Source: Saposhnikovia divaricata
Taxonomy: Eukaryota > Streptophyta > Magnoliopsida > Apiales > Apiaceae
DNA length: 64,000 bases
Assembly (NCBI GenBank): GCA_036435485.1
Contig: CM071600.1
Span: 63,051,546-63,115,545 of the forward strand
Direction: 5' to 3'
The notes under the pieces: generated by a model
Databases searched by the model: none
The model's input: the letters and a program-made list of their open reading frames with translations, nothing else
What the model was told of the DNA's origin: nothing
Position numbers and translations under genes: made by a program
Shown: piece after piece, positions 49,542 to 60,900 of the stretch
Layout: each line of letters opens with the position of its first letter
How positions within the stretch are numbered: position 1 is the stretch's first letter

Positions 49542-51169
49542 TTTTTTTTTTATAATCAGAAATTCATTGAAAACAAAGGTACACTGGAGCTTTGCCACTA
49601 AGCAAAGTTACATTGAGGTTAACAGCAACGAACTAACCACTGAAGCCTGCATGTGGGGTGACTATAGCTACTACATCAGTTATTAATACATAAAGGCATA
49701 GAAGCCGGGGGTAGTACTGGGTGAGAAAATTGTGACGTTAGTTCAAGAGAAGCTGCTGCCTAACCCTAGACTTATCACTTAGTCTATATCCCCCAGAGGG
49801 GGGTCTCCTGCGAATAAGTTGATGCCATGGTCTGCATGATGCATTTCCTCTTGAAGGTCTTCTACGTTCAGTTGGAGTTCATCCTCCTCCATCTCAGTAA
49901 CTACTGCCAGAGGGGCGTCTTCCTGTCCTAAACCTAGCTCATCCACTTGATCTGAAAGCACCACCCCTCCTTCGAAATCTACTGGATCAGGAGCTTGGTT
50001 GGGAATCGGGATGTCCACATAATCAGGGTGGTCCACCCCTAGCCCAAGGTCCCAATCCATCAACTCCTCCACCCCTCCTACTGGGTGATCTAGAGTATAC
50101 AGCCTCTCACAGACCTCCATAGCTAGGTTTGCAGCGTAACGTGCTGCCTTGTTTCTTACTGCGAATATGAACCCTAGCATGCAAATCCACGAGTTGTTGC
50201 GGAGGAGAAGGTCTATTTGGTGTATAATGTGGAAGATAGGACCTGGTGCTCCAACATTAAAGCTTTTGATTGCCCTGAACGCATCTAGGTTGTCCGTTTC
50301 GATGATGACATTGTGATACCCTTCTTTGAAAGCTCTTCTCATAGCAGAATATATTGCCCAGAGCTGGTTTCCTACCCTTGAGAGACGAGGGATGACTCCA
50401 ATCCTCATGAGCTTGAACTGACCATTTGCATCTCTGTAAATCGCTCCTATGCCAGTGTTGTTGCCATTTGGGAGAGGGTTTGTAGAATGGCAGCCATGGA
50501 CGTTGATTTTTAGGGCCCCTGGGGTCTGTATTCTTCACACCTGAATACTACAAGAGCTTGTTGTGAATATATAACTGGATATTAAACACAACCACTCCGT
50601 AATATGCACTTAAGGGGAGCTGCCCGTAGTTAATGCTGTGTAATCAGTATCAGGTGGGGAGAGTTAATGTAGGGGATAATTGTGCATATTACAGATATTG
50701 TATGGATATGGTGTAAGATTAGGGCCAATGAGAGAGGTTACACCTGTTAGGCAAAACGGGGTTATTCTAGAAGGTTGTTAATGAGAAGGGGAAGGCGGGA
50801 CCTCTACTCTGTACTACCCTATTGCAAGGTTTTGAATTGCTTCTCAACTTGGAAGGCGGGAAACAACTAAATTTATGATGAAATCTTTACTTAGCTGTTG
50901 AGTATCCTCTTGATTTGATGCGTAATGACTGATTTCCATTTAGTGAACTTGCTTACTTCCTTTCGAGAGAAGCTTCCATGATAATATCTAAATACTGTTG
51001 AGAGATTTAAAACCTTATCTCGTGGGCTTGGGTGGTAAGCCCATTGAACTACTGATATAGAAGGTTGGAAACTTGAAGCCCTGTAGTAATATTCATGCTA
51101 GGTCCAACCCGAAATTAGGGTGTGTCTTGAAAGACCTTGTTTAGCAAGTCTATCAGCCCCCGTTGATTT
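49542..51169 (-). mobile_element. 5'-truncated LINE-like insertion
   Basis: The insertion is bracketed by CGGGTTATTATGCT at 49528-49541 and 51170-51183, a 14-bp duplication. The left side starts with a T run (poly-A on the minus strand), so it was copied by target-primed reverse transcription in minus orientation. It contains an RNase H coding remnant. The right 600 bp are non-coding. Confidence 0.8.
49779..50534 (-). pseudogene. RNase H (RVT_3) fragment with acidic tail
   Basis: Open frame of 252 codons including the stop. It starts LKINVHGCHS where active RNase H domains read KxNxDGA, so the first catalytic Asp is His. GAIYRDANGQF, AIYSAMRRAFKEGYHNVIIETD and VRNKAARYAANLAME are the remaining conserved blocks. 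An unusual tail of about 100 acidic residues follows. It is the 3' end of a LINE ORF2, truncated upstream by a TGA at 50537-50535. Confidence 0.8.
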
Positions 51170-51185
51170 CGGGTTATTATGCTAG

Positions 51186-51724
51186 TTAGCTATTATCGAT
51201 CAACCATTTAAAAATTCCCTATAACATTGTCTCCCTGGCACGTTGGACTTGGTTCTATTAGATAGAGCATCTCCAATAACAATATGTATAATGATTGGCT
51301 AAAAATTTTTAAATTAATCAAATTTTTATATAAGGGTGGCAAGTAAAACTACAATGGATATTATATATTAATATATAAAAAGTAAACTAGGGGATAATTG
51401 GTAGTTTAGTTGTTTAGTTCAACCAATCTTTAAAAGAATGGTGACCGTTAGATATTTAGTAAATAGATGATAACCGTTAGATCTAATAATAAGGAATATT
51501 ATATATTTAAATTCCTCTTCTAAAGATCCAAGGTTCGAATCTCGTTAATAACAAATTTACATTAAGATTTTATATTATTAGTTTTAAACAATACATGTCA
51601 TTTATTAAATAATTATTACTATTACTAATAATTTTATTAATTAATATTACAAAGTTAAATTATATTCATAATAAATTATTATACTCTATTTTGTTTAAAC
51701 ATATAATTTTAAAAATATTTAAAA
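51186..51724. other. intergenic, probably interior of a Helitron ending at 51756
   Basis: AT-rich. An isolated GGTTCGAATCTC near 51532 resembles a Pol III box B without box A. Confidence 0.35.
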
Positions 51725-51756
51725 GTAACTCGTGCTTTGCACGGGCTATAAGCTAG
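51725..51756 (+). mobile_element. Helitron 3' terminus
   Basis: Hairpin CTCGTGC-ttt-GCACGGG, spacer CTATAAG and CTAG at 51753-51756 followed by T. The 5' end was not found. Confidence 0.65.
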
Positions 51757-51867
51757 TAGTTATAATGAAAATTGTGTATATTTTTGCTAAGAAATTAAGT
51801 TGGTTCAACAAGTATAGACAACTAATTATAATTGTATATAATTTTTGCTAAGGGCAATTATGCATTA

Positions 51868-52264
51868 GAGCATTTCCAATGGGGTTAGCTAAAATGATTG
51901 GCTAAAATGATAGAAAATACTGATTATGTAAAATTTACTGAACCTGTAAGGCATTGTGCTTCGATGGTACTGGCTATATTGATTGGCTATATTTTAAAAG
52001 TAGCATGTTATTATTATTTTAAGTTATTATAAATATAATATATCATTTCAATATGGTATGAAATGATGTGGAATCTTCTTACAAGTCTCTAGAGGTTCGA
52101 TAAATATAGCCAACATCAGGAGATTGGATAAAAATATAGAAAAGGGAAATGATCCATTGGAGTTTATTTTTCTTTAAATAATCTCTATAATTTTTTATTC
52201 ATAATATGTTTTAATTACTTTTATCTAACTGTTCCACATGGTTGCTACATGATTGAAGATGCTC
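51868..52264. mobile_element. Harbinger-type MITE
   Basis: Left GAGCATTTCCAATGG and right TTGAAGATGCTC as loose inverted termini, with TTA at 51865-51867 and 52265-52267. Confidence 0.6.
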
Positions 52265-52267
52265 TTA

Positions 52268-52666
52268 GACCATCTCCAATCATGGAAACCCCTTAGCTAA
52301 AAGTGTGTCAAACATGCCTTAAATAAAATTATAGATATTGTGTAAAAAAAAATCATCTCCAACGGGACATTATTATTATCTAAAATTTTAGATAATCCTC
52401 TAAAATCCTATCATATTTGCTATATTTGTCGAATCTCTAGAGACCTGTAGTAAAACTCCACATCATTAATATTACCATATTAAAATAATAAATTCTATTT
52501 TTAACAATTTGAAATAATAATAATAACTTGCTATTTTTAAAATATGACTAATCATTATAGCCAACTCAATTGGACTACAATACATTACAGTTTCAATAAA
52601 TTTTACATAATCACTATTTTATATCATTTTAGCAAACCATTTTAGCCAATACCATTGGAGATGTTC
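52268..52666. mobile_element. Harbinger-type MITE, abutting the previous one
   Basis: Left GACCATCTCCAATCATGG and right CCATTGGAGATGTTC are inverted, with TTA at 52265-52267 (shared with the neighbouring MITE) and 52667-52669. A further terminus-like GAAGATGCTC-TTA at 52733-52745 suggests more nesting. Confidence 0.6.
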
Positions 52667-52835
52667 TTAGGGTGTATTTTTTTTACATAATCTCTATTTC
52701 ATGTCGTCTAACGTCACGTACGATAACTCATTGAAGATGCTCTTAATTTGTTTATTTTACATAGAAATATTAACCCAAAAATTAGAAATTTGACAATCCA
52801 CATGTATCTGCGAATCTCCGATTGGTTTAATTTTA

Positions 52836-53211
52836 GAGCAACTCCAATGCTCTTCCCTTTGTTTAATCCCTAAAATAGGGATTATTAAAAATATAGGTAA
52901 TGAAAATTATGTTTCACTCCAACCATATACCCTATATTCATACCCTATATTTTAAAAGTAATTTTTAGGGTAGTTTTTTGAAATTTAAATTTTTAATATT
53001 CTTATAAATTAACCAATGAGGTGGAGGATAGATGAGGTGGAGGATATAGGGAATCTAATTTTGATCCCTCAAATAAGGGGTTATATTTTCTCTCCCCTAA
53101 AAAATAAAGGGGATGAGGGGTAGGGTTGGAGCTTTATTTTTAAACTAAAATCCCTATATTTGTCCACCTAGGCACATTATAGGTAAGGAACATGTATGGT
53201 TGTAGTTGCTC
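52836..53211. mobile_element. Harbinger-type MITE
   Basis: 376 bp with GAGCAACTCCAATGC at the left, GTAGTTGCTC at the right, and TTA at 52833-52835 and 53212-53214. Confidence 0.75.
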
Positions 53212-53214
53212 TTA

Positions 53215-54221
53215 CTGCTTCTCGACTACATTTTGTTGTCTTTTTAGCAATTGTCCATTTTCTGTAATTGTTCGTAAATATGTATTTTTAAAACTATTCT
53301 TCCAAGTAAATGATTGTGTAAATTAACATGACGCCATGACAGTGGTTTGTTGAAAGCCTTGAAACATGAAAAGAATGAAACTGAAAATAAAACAGTTTGA
53401 TGGGTGGATCACGGCATAGATGGAACGGTTGGGGACCAAACTTGACATGATTAATCACTTTAAACACCTTACTTAAATACGATAATTGTAAGCTAAGAGT
53501 TGAAACATCCAACAACTAGATTCTTCCATGTTCTCTTTTCCTTGAAATCTTGACAAGACAACGTGACTCTCAACCCCTCCGAATCAGATCAATTAGCCAA
53601 TTGGCACACAACTACTGTAATAATATATTTATAAGAGATCTTGATACAAACAACTGTCAAAATTATAACACCTTTTTTGAGTTAAATCTGGAGTTTTATC
53701 TTTTCATTTCAAGTTTTTAGCTGTATATATGCTAATTAATTAGTACTCCTAAAAAGATAGTACTAGTATAATCTTAAGTTCAGTGACGGCCACGTTAAAC
53801 TTAAGTCACATAGCTACAGCTGTAATCTAGTAATCACCTTTCTGTTTTTCTAACAGGAGACAGCAAAAGTCTTTAGTAGGAACACATTTTTTCACTCATA
53901 CACCCCATCTGCCCTGCTTCTTGTTCTTATAGTTTGGTCTTTTACTTTTCCTATAGAGCTCTTTCGGTACAAATTAAAACTACTCCTACAAAATATGATT
54001 CATCTTTTTGGTAAGAGAGTAGGGAGTCTGAGATATATTTCAGGTAATTTCTCTGATATGTGTGAGCATTTTTGTAAAATTGAGATTTATTTAAAATTTT
54101 ATTAATTAACCATGCGGGCCTAATAAATTTTAAAATATATCTCATGAAAGTTCCCTAAGATTAATCTCGGGTCCTTTTTCTCTTAACTATAATCAGTAAA
54201 ACACCTTTCACTTTCAATAAT

Positions 54222-54223
<2 letters not shown>
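53215..54223. other. intergenic
   Basis: No gene or repeat recognised. Confidence 0.45.

Positions 54224-54277
<54 letters not shown>
54224..54277. repeat. (TA)n microsatellite
   Basis: Uninterrupted AT run of about 54 bp at the left border of the CCGCAATG-rich region. Confidence 0.95.
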
Positions 54278-54281
<4 letters not shown>

Positions 54282-54329
54282 GCCCTTCCACAGCCACCGT
54301 TGGTTGAAAAAAGGGCCAGAACCACCAAC

Positions 54330-54830
54330 TCGTACAATGCCGCAAGTGTTCATTGCGGCAAGAAAAAAGACAACTGCCGCAATGAAGGGTTGCGGCAGGA
54401 CACCTGCCGCAATGAAAGGTTGCGGCAGCGTTTTAATTTAAAATTAATAAAAAATGGTAAATTAATACATTATAAAATAAAAAATGTTTATAAAATTTGA
54501 ATTATTATATAAAATTTTAAATAAATTATTATAGTTTTATATTTAATAAAAGTAATAAAAAATAATAAATTAATAAAAGCTGTTAATTTGAAATATAGAA
54601 ACAAGTAAAAGAATGAAATTACGTTTTCACCCTCCAAATTGCTGCCGCAATGATACATAGCGGATGAAATAAAATCTGAAATTACGTTTTTACCCTTATT
54701 AATGCCGCAATGAATCATTGCGGATATATTAAAATACGGAATTACTTTTTTACCCTTAAATCTGCTGCCGCAATGATACAATGCGGAAACGAGAAGTATA
54801 CAACCACCCATTGCGGCTTCCGCGACATGA
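54330..54830. repeat. left CCGCAATG motif cluster
   Basis: About eight exact copies of CCGCAATG or its complement CATTGCGG, often as TGCCGCAATGA facing TCATTGCGGC. Around 54617-54790 the motif sits in three tandem units of about 60 bp, each containing GAATTAC..TTTT..ACCCT and a CCGCAATGA..GCGG pair. Such dispersed, inverted short motifs resemble subterminal transposase-binding arrays of CACTA-like elements. The same motif clusters at 62880-64000. Confidence 0.8.
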
Positions 54831-54842
54831 ACTAACCCTAAT

Positions 54843-54886
54843 TAAGCACAGAGTCAGGCGATTTCAGGCGATTTCAGGCGATTTAC
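54843..54886 (+). repeat. TTTCAGGCGA micro-repeats before the start codon
   Basis: TCAGGCGATT is repeated in three tandem 10-bp units in the 5' leader, and TCAGGCGAT occurs once more directly after the ATG at 54901. Confidence 0.85.
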
Positions 54887-54900
54887 ACAAAGAGCTGCGA

Positions 54901-57900
54901 ATGTCAGGCGATCTTCCTCCTCAAGGTATCTTCTAATTGACACTTACACACATACGCATGTAGTTATACATACACACACGCACTACTATATACATGGTTT
55001 GATTCATTTTTAACTGTGGTTGGTGTTTATTTACTTCATTTTAGTTGAAATCATGAATTAAATCGAATTATTAGGGTTCATAGTTCGAATTATTAGCTCG
55101 AAATGCCCAATTTAGAATTAGGTTTCGAATTATTATCCAAATTTTTATTAAAACTATGAATTAATTCGAATTATTAGGGCTTATAATTATGAAATTATAA
55201 TTATAAATTTTTTTATGAGTTGTGGAAATTTTAATTTGAATTTTTGAGTTTAAAATTCGAATTTATGAATTAATATGATTTATTAATTCGAATTTTGATT
55301 AATTAGTGTTATTAGTACTGCATTTTATTTGATAAATGATATTCATTGTTAATTTATTCTTGTTTTAAATATGTCTTCATGGAATGATAATTTTAGCCAA
55401 TTTTGGTACATGTTTATGAAATGTGCCTTATTTCTTTGATTTTGCACATTGCAGATGCTATGGATATGCAGTGCGGGCCTCTCGATAGGTCCCTCTTGAC
55501 CATGCAGGATGATCATATTAGCAGTCACATATGGCAGGGGGGTGAGCGGGAGAAGTTGGATGTCCGCCAGTTGACAGCCAACCTCGACGATTGGGTATTT
55601 GATGACACCCAGGTTAGTTTGATGTCAGACTGGGGTTTCCGAGCGTTTACTAACCCACGCTCGATTCCCCAGAATGACATCCGAATGATCACAGCATTGG
55701 TGGAGAGGTTTAGGCCAGAGACCAACACCTTTCATTTCCCATTTGGTGAGATTACCATCACTCTAGAAGATGTTTACATGATATTGGGTTTGCCTGTTCG
55801 TGGTCGTGCTGTTACTCATACAGAGCTTTCCACACCGAAGCCATATTGGCTAAGACAGTGGCATGATTTGAGGTTGAATGAGAAGGAACGCAAAGATATG
55901 TATAAAAAAGGTTTGCATTTTAATCCATAAATTCTAATTTCTTGCATTTTAATCCTTTATTTGTTTAATTTTTGCATGTTATACCTTAAATTTTCATTTC
56001 TTTGCAATTTAGGTGGGGTGAAGCTTCATAGGTTGAGGGAAATCTATAAAAAGAAACCGGAGAATCCTTCTCCCGAGTTTATTGAGCATGATGACCTTGT
56101 GTACACCCGGGCTTATCTTTTTTACATCATTGGGGGTGTGCTCTTTCCTTCATCGAACAGAGACGTCGTGCATCCTAGGTACTTCTTAACTTCATTTCTC
56201 TCTCTAGTCCTTGCAATTTATGCTTAAATTTATACCTTAAATTTATACCTTAAATTTCACATTTCTTGCATGTTCATCCTTAATTTCTCCAATTATTGAA
56301 TTCTTACCTTAATTTGCATTTCCTGAATTTTTTACAGGTATTTACAGTTAATCCAGAATGTGCATGAGATTAAGGACTATGCCTGGGGAGCTGCGGTGTT
56401 GAGTTATTTGTACAGGGGTTTGGCCAATGCTGCTCAGAAGGGTGCCAAAGCTATTAATGGATGCACCATGCTTTTGCAGCTTTGGTCTTACGAGAGGTTG
56501 TTGCCTGGGGCACCGAAGATAGCACCTCGTACGGATTTTGTTTGGCCGAGGGCATTGGCATGGGCTGAGCCGATAGCTGAGAGGAGGGTTAACCCCCACC
56601 ACCATACAGGTCTTTATCGGGGGGACTTTGACAGCTTTCAGCTTGGTTGGCTGACATGGCAACCTTATCAGAGATTTTATGACATCCAGGATGTTTCTGT
56701 GGATTATAATATCGATCTGATGGATGCTCACTATATGGCCCTCGGTCGTGTCCCTCTCATTTCCATGGATATTGTTGAGTATGTCATGCCAGACAGAGTC
56801 TTGAGACAGTTTGGGATTCTACAGCATATCCCACAGGACCCGGTTGACATGACTTCACTGCGGACGGAGAGAGCATCTCGTTGGGTGCGGGACAATCATA
56901 CCGTGACCTTGGCAGATTACGTTGAGGAGTGGCATGCTTTTAATGATGGCATGATACCCATTGTTGAGGAGGGTAATTACGTGTCTACAGAGGAGTACAT
57001 GTATTGGTACAGGCGCGTCAGTAAGTTAAGGATTGCTCCATTTGTGGCTGAGCATCGCGCTAAGATTGTGCCTCGTGACTGGTATCCCCAGCAGGACATG
57101 GCTGATGCGGTATGCATTTTATACCGTTATTTCTCTAATTCATGCATTTTAGACCTTTATTTCTCCAATTCATGCATTTTAGACATTTATTTGTATAATT
57201 CTGCATTTTAGACCTTTATTTATATACTTTTGCACTTTAGACCTTTATTTCTCTAATTCCTGCATCTTAATACTTCAATGCAGCTGGATTGTGGAATGAG
57301 GACATTACATGCCATTTACAAGCGTGATCCCCCCGAGTGGTTCTTTGATTTGATCACTGAGTTTTTGGGTCGTTATGATCGGATCACTACTGAGTGGAGG
57401 GGTCCAGGATTTATCAGACCTAGTTTTGATAGACCCTCTCGTGCACATGATATGTATATTGATCCCAGCGGTCCTTCATCTTCACAGCAGCCTCCACTAG
57501 CCGTCTCTCAGAAACGTTTGCGTGAGGTAGTAATCTTTTGATACTTGTTATCTTTGAATGTAGTGGATTGAATATATGTATGATTGTTGTATATGTTATT
57601 GTAGGTTGAGATTGTTGACTGTCATGCTTCACTTACGCACGATGCCACACCTCATGTCTCTTATAAACGTCCTCGTCAGGTAGTAATCCTTAATGCTAGG
57701 TTTAATTCGAGTCACTTAGGAGGAATTATATATATAACTATATGATCGGTGCATTGACATATAATTGCAGGTTGAGACTACAGAAGCTCTTGCTACACAG
57801 CCTATCCCAGTCTCTAGCTCTCCTCATGTTCATATTGAGGTACTAATCTTTAATGTTGGGATCAACACTATATTAGCATGAATATGTTCCTGAATATTTT

Positions 57901-60900
57901 ATATCTTGCGTTTAGTTACTCATTTTGTATTTTAATGTAATGGTAGGTTAGTAATACTGCTCCTTCTCCTTCACAGCCTACCCCGGTATCTGTCCCCCCT
58001 CATGCTCATATTGAGGTACTAATCTCTCCTTATTGTGATTTCCTTCTTATATACCAACTTTGAATATGTTCTTCATGTTTTTATCACATTGTGGTTGTAG
58101 GTTAGTACTATTCCTCCTGTGACAGAGTCGACCCCGGTATCTGTCCCCCCTCATGCTCATATTGTGGTACTAATCTCTCCTATTTGTGATTTTCTTCTTA
58201 TTTACCATTGATAATTGTAGTTGTAATTTGACTTTTGTTATCATAATTGTAGGCTCCAATACCATGTGAGTTGGCAGTGGATAGCATAGACAACAAGGTT
58301 GCCTTTGGCATGGCTTATCAAGATGGAGGAGAAATGAGTATGAAAATACATGGCAAGCCTATGCCTACTGGATGTCTGAGAGTGTCGGTGGATGGAGGAA
58401 TTAAACTAGAAGCCTTGATTCCAGTTCCGGTAGTTGGTGAGATGGAGATGGTCAAGCAAGCAATTGGATCTCATGTCGCATGGCCTAAGGAATGGATCAT
58501 ACCTCGAAATACCGAGGTTTGTATTTCTATAAATATAATATAATGCCATTTTATGTGCATGATGTGTAATTTTCCAACTTATAGTGATTCCCTTCTTAAT
58601 GCCTGGTTTAATTCGAGTCACTTGTGGAGAAATATATGTATATATGATCGGTGTATCTTGTAGGTTGAGACTACAGCTGCTCCTCCTGTTACACAGACGA
58701 CCCCGGTATCTAGCTCTCCTCCTTCACAGTCTACCCCGGTATCTATCCCCCTCATGCTCATATTAATCTCTCCTTACTGTAATTTCCTTCTTATATACCA
58801 ACTTTTTATATGTTCTTCGTGTATTTATCTCATTGTGGTTGCAGGCTATCACTATTCCTGCTGTGACAGAGCCTACCCCGGCATCTGTCCCCCATCATGC
58901 TCATACTGAGGTACTAATCTCTCCTATTTGTGATTTTCTTCTTATATACCATTGATAATTGTAGTTGTAATTTGATTTTTGTTATCATAATTGTAGGTTG
59001 AGACTACAGTTGAGACTACAGCAGCTGCTCCTCCTGTTACACAGACGACCCCGGTATCTAGCTCTCCTCCTTCACAGTCTACCCCGGTATCTATCCCCCT
59101 CATGCTCATATTAATCTCTCCTTACTGTAATTTCCTTCTTATATACCAACTTTTTATATGTTCTTCGTGTATTTATCTCATTGTGGTTGCAGGCTATCAC
59201 TATTCCTGCTGTGACAGAGCCTACCCCGGCATCTGTCCCCCATCATGCTCATACTGAGGTACTAATCTCTCCTATTTGTGATTTTCTTCTTATATACCAT
59301 TGATAATTGTAGTTGTAATTTGATTTTTGTTATCATAATTGTAGGTTGAGACTACAGTTGAGACTACAGCAGCTGCTCCTCCTGTTACACAGCCGACCCT
59401 GGGATCTAGCCCTCCTCCTTCAAAGTCTGTCCCCCCTGATGCTCATCTTGAGGTACTAATATGTCCTATTTGTGATTTTCTTTCTTATATACCAATTTTG
59501 AATATGTTCTTATCACATTGTGGTTGCAGGTTAGCCCTCCTCCTTCACAGCCGATACAGGTTCATACTACAGTTGCTCCTTCTCCTTCTACACCCATGGT
59601 AACACCTTTATCAGACCGCCCCATCCCTCCTGGTGTCAACCTTGACGTAATAATTTTTAACTTTGAAATAACCTTGACGTATTGTATTTGAAATGTGTAT
59701 ATGATTTTTGTATCTTCATCGAATGGCAGGTTGAAACCACTACTCTTGGTTCAGAGTTAACCCCAATGGCGGGTGGACTTGTGAAGTTTGGTAGTATCAG
59801 TGGTATTATTCCTGATAGGTTAAGAGAAATGCTTGGGGTATGTATCTTGAATCATACATTCGTTTTGGCTTGCTATTTTTCTCATATGCCATGAATATCC
59901 ATCATGAATAGGGGTCTTGACATGTATTTGCAGTTGGACACAAATGAGGATAAATACAAGGATCTGCAGAGGCGGACTGGTTATGAATCAGGTGATATGA
60001 AGAAGCCACTGAAAAATCGGAAAATCAACTGGCTGTTTAAGCATTGGTGGGGTGAAAAGCATAATTTTATTAGGAGTGTTGGTGGGATGGTTCCGGAGCT
60101 TGCTTGGGAAAATGTCCAATGCCTAAAACGCGATCATGAAATGGAGTCGTCAGTTCTAGATGCATATGTTGAGATGCTGAAGCTTAGGGAGAGCACATAT
60201 TTTCAGAATAAAGTGCTAGGACTAAAATGCAAGAGGTTCTTCCTTGGCATGAGTTATTTCACGACTATTGCAGCTGGACATTGCACCGACGTGGAGGTAA
60301 ATCAATTCAAATTTCTTGCATTTTAGTCCTTAATTTGGTTAATTATTGCATTTCATAACTTATTGCCTCATTTTGCATTTTAAAATGCAAAATTATAGAA
60401 ATGAAGGTCTAAAATGCAAGAAATAGAGAAATGAAGGTATAAAATGCAAAATTATAGAAATAAGGTTATAAAATGCAAGAAATATAGAAATGAAGGTCTA
60501 AAATGCAAGAAATAGAGAAATGAAGGTCTAAAATGCAAAATTATAGAAATAAGGATATAAAATGCAAGAAATAGAAAAATGAAGGTCTAAAATGCAAAAT
60601 TATAGAAATGAGGTTCTAAAATGCAAGAAATATAGAAATGAAGGTCTAAAATGCAAGAAATAGAGAAATGAAGGTATAAAATGCAAAATTATAGAAATAA
60701 GGTTATAAAATGCAAGAAATATAGAAATGAAGGTCTAAAATGCAAGAAATAGAGAAATGAAGGTCTAAAATGCAAAATTATAGAAATAAGGATATAAAAT
60801 GCAAGAAATAGAAAAATGAAGGTCTAAAATGCAAAATTATAGAAATGAGGTTCTAAAATGCAAGAAATATAGAAATGAAGGTCTAAAATGCAAGAAATAG

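Larger units (their letters stand above)
48773..51185 (+). mobile_element. Helitron split by a retro-insertion
   Basis: The 5' end is probably the TCTATATTATATAATACTAT at 48773, preceded by A. The 3' end is a GCACGGGTT-containing hairpin followed by CTAG, whose final bases were displaced to 51182-51185 (then T) by the insertion at 49542-51169. Without the insert and its duplication it is about 770 bp. The 3' end shares its sequence with the Helitron end at 3150-3190. Confidence 0.65.

Noticed and set aside
50990..51120. tRNA-like segment with GTGGGCTTGGGTGGTAAGC
   Set aside because: Box B equivalent is poor and no acceptor stem forms; too weak to annotate.
51480..51560. tRNA or SINE based on GGTTCGAATCTC
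   Set aside because: No box A or cloverleaf partner at suitable spacing.
54330..54500. CACTA element left end
   Set aside because: Subterminal motif arrays fit, but no CACTA terminus was found at the TA-tract border, so the superfamily is left open.
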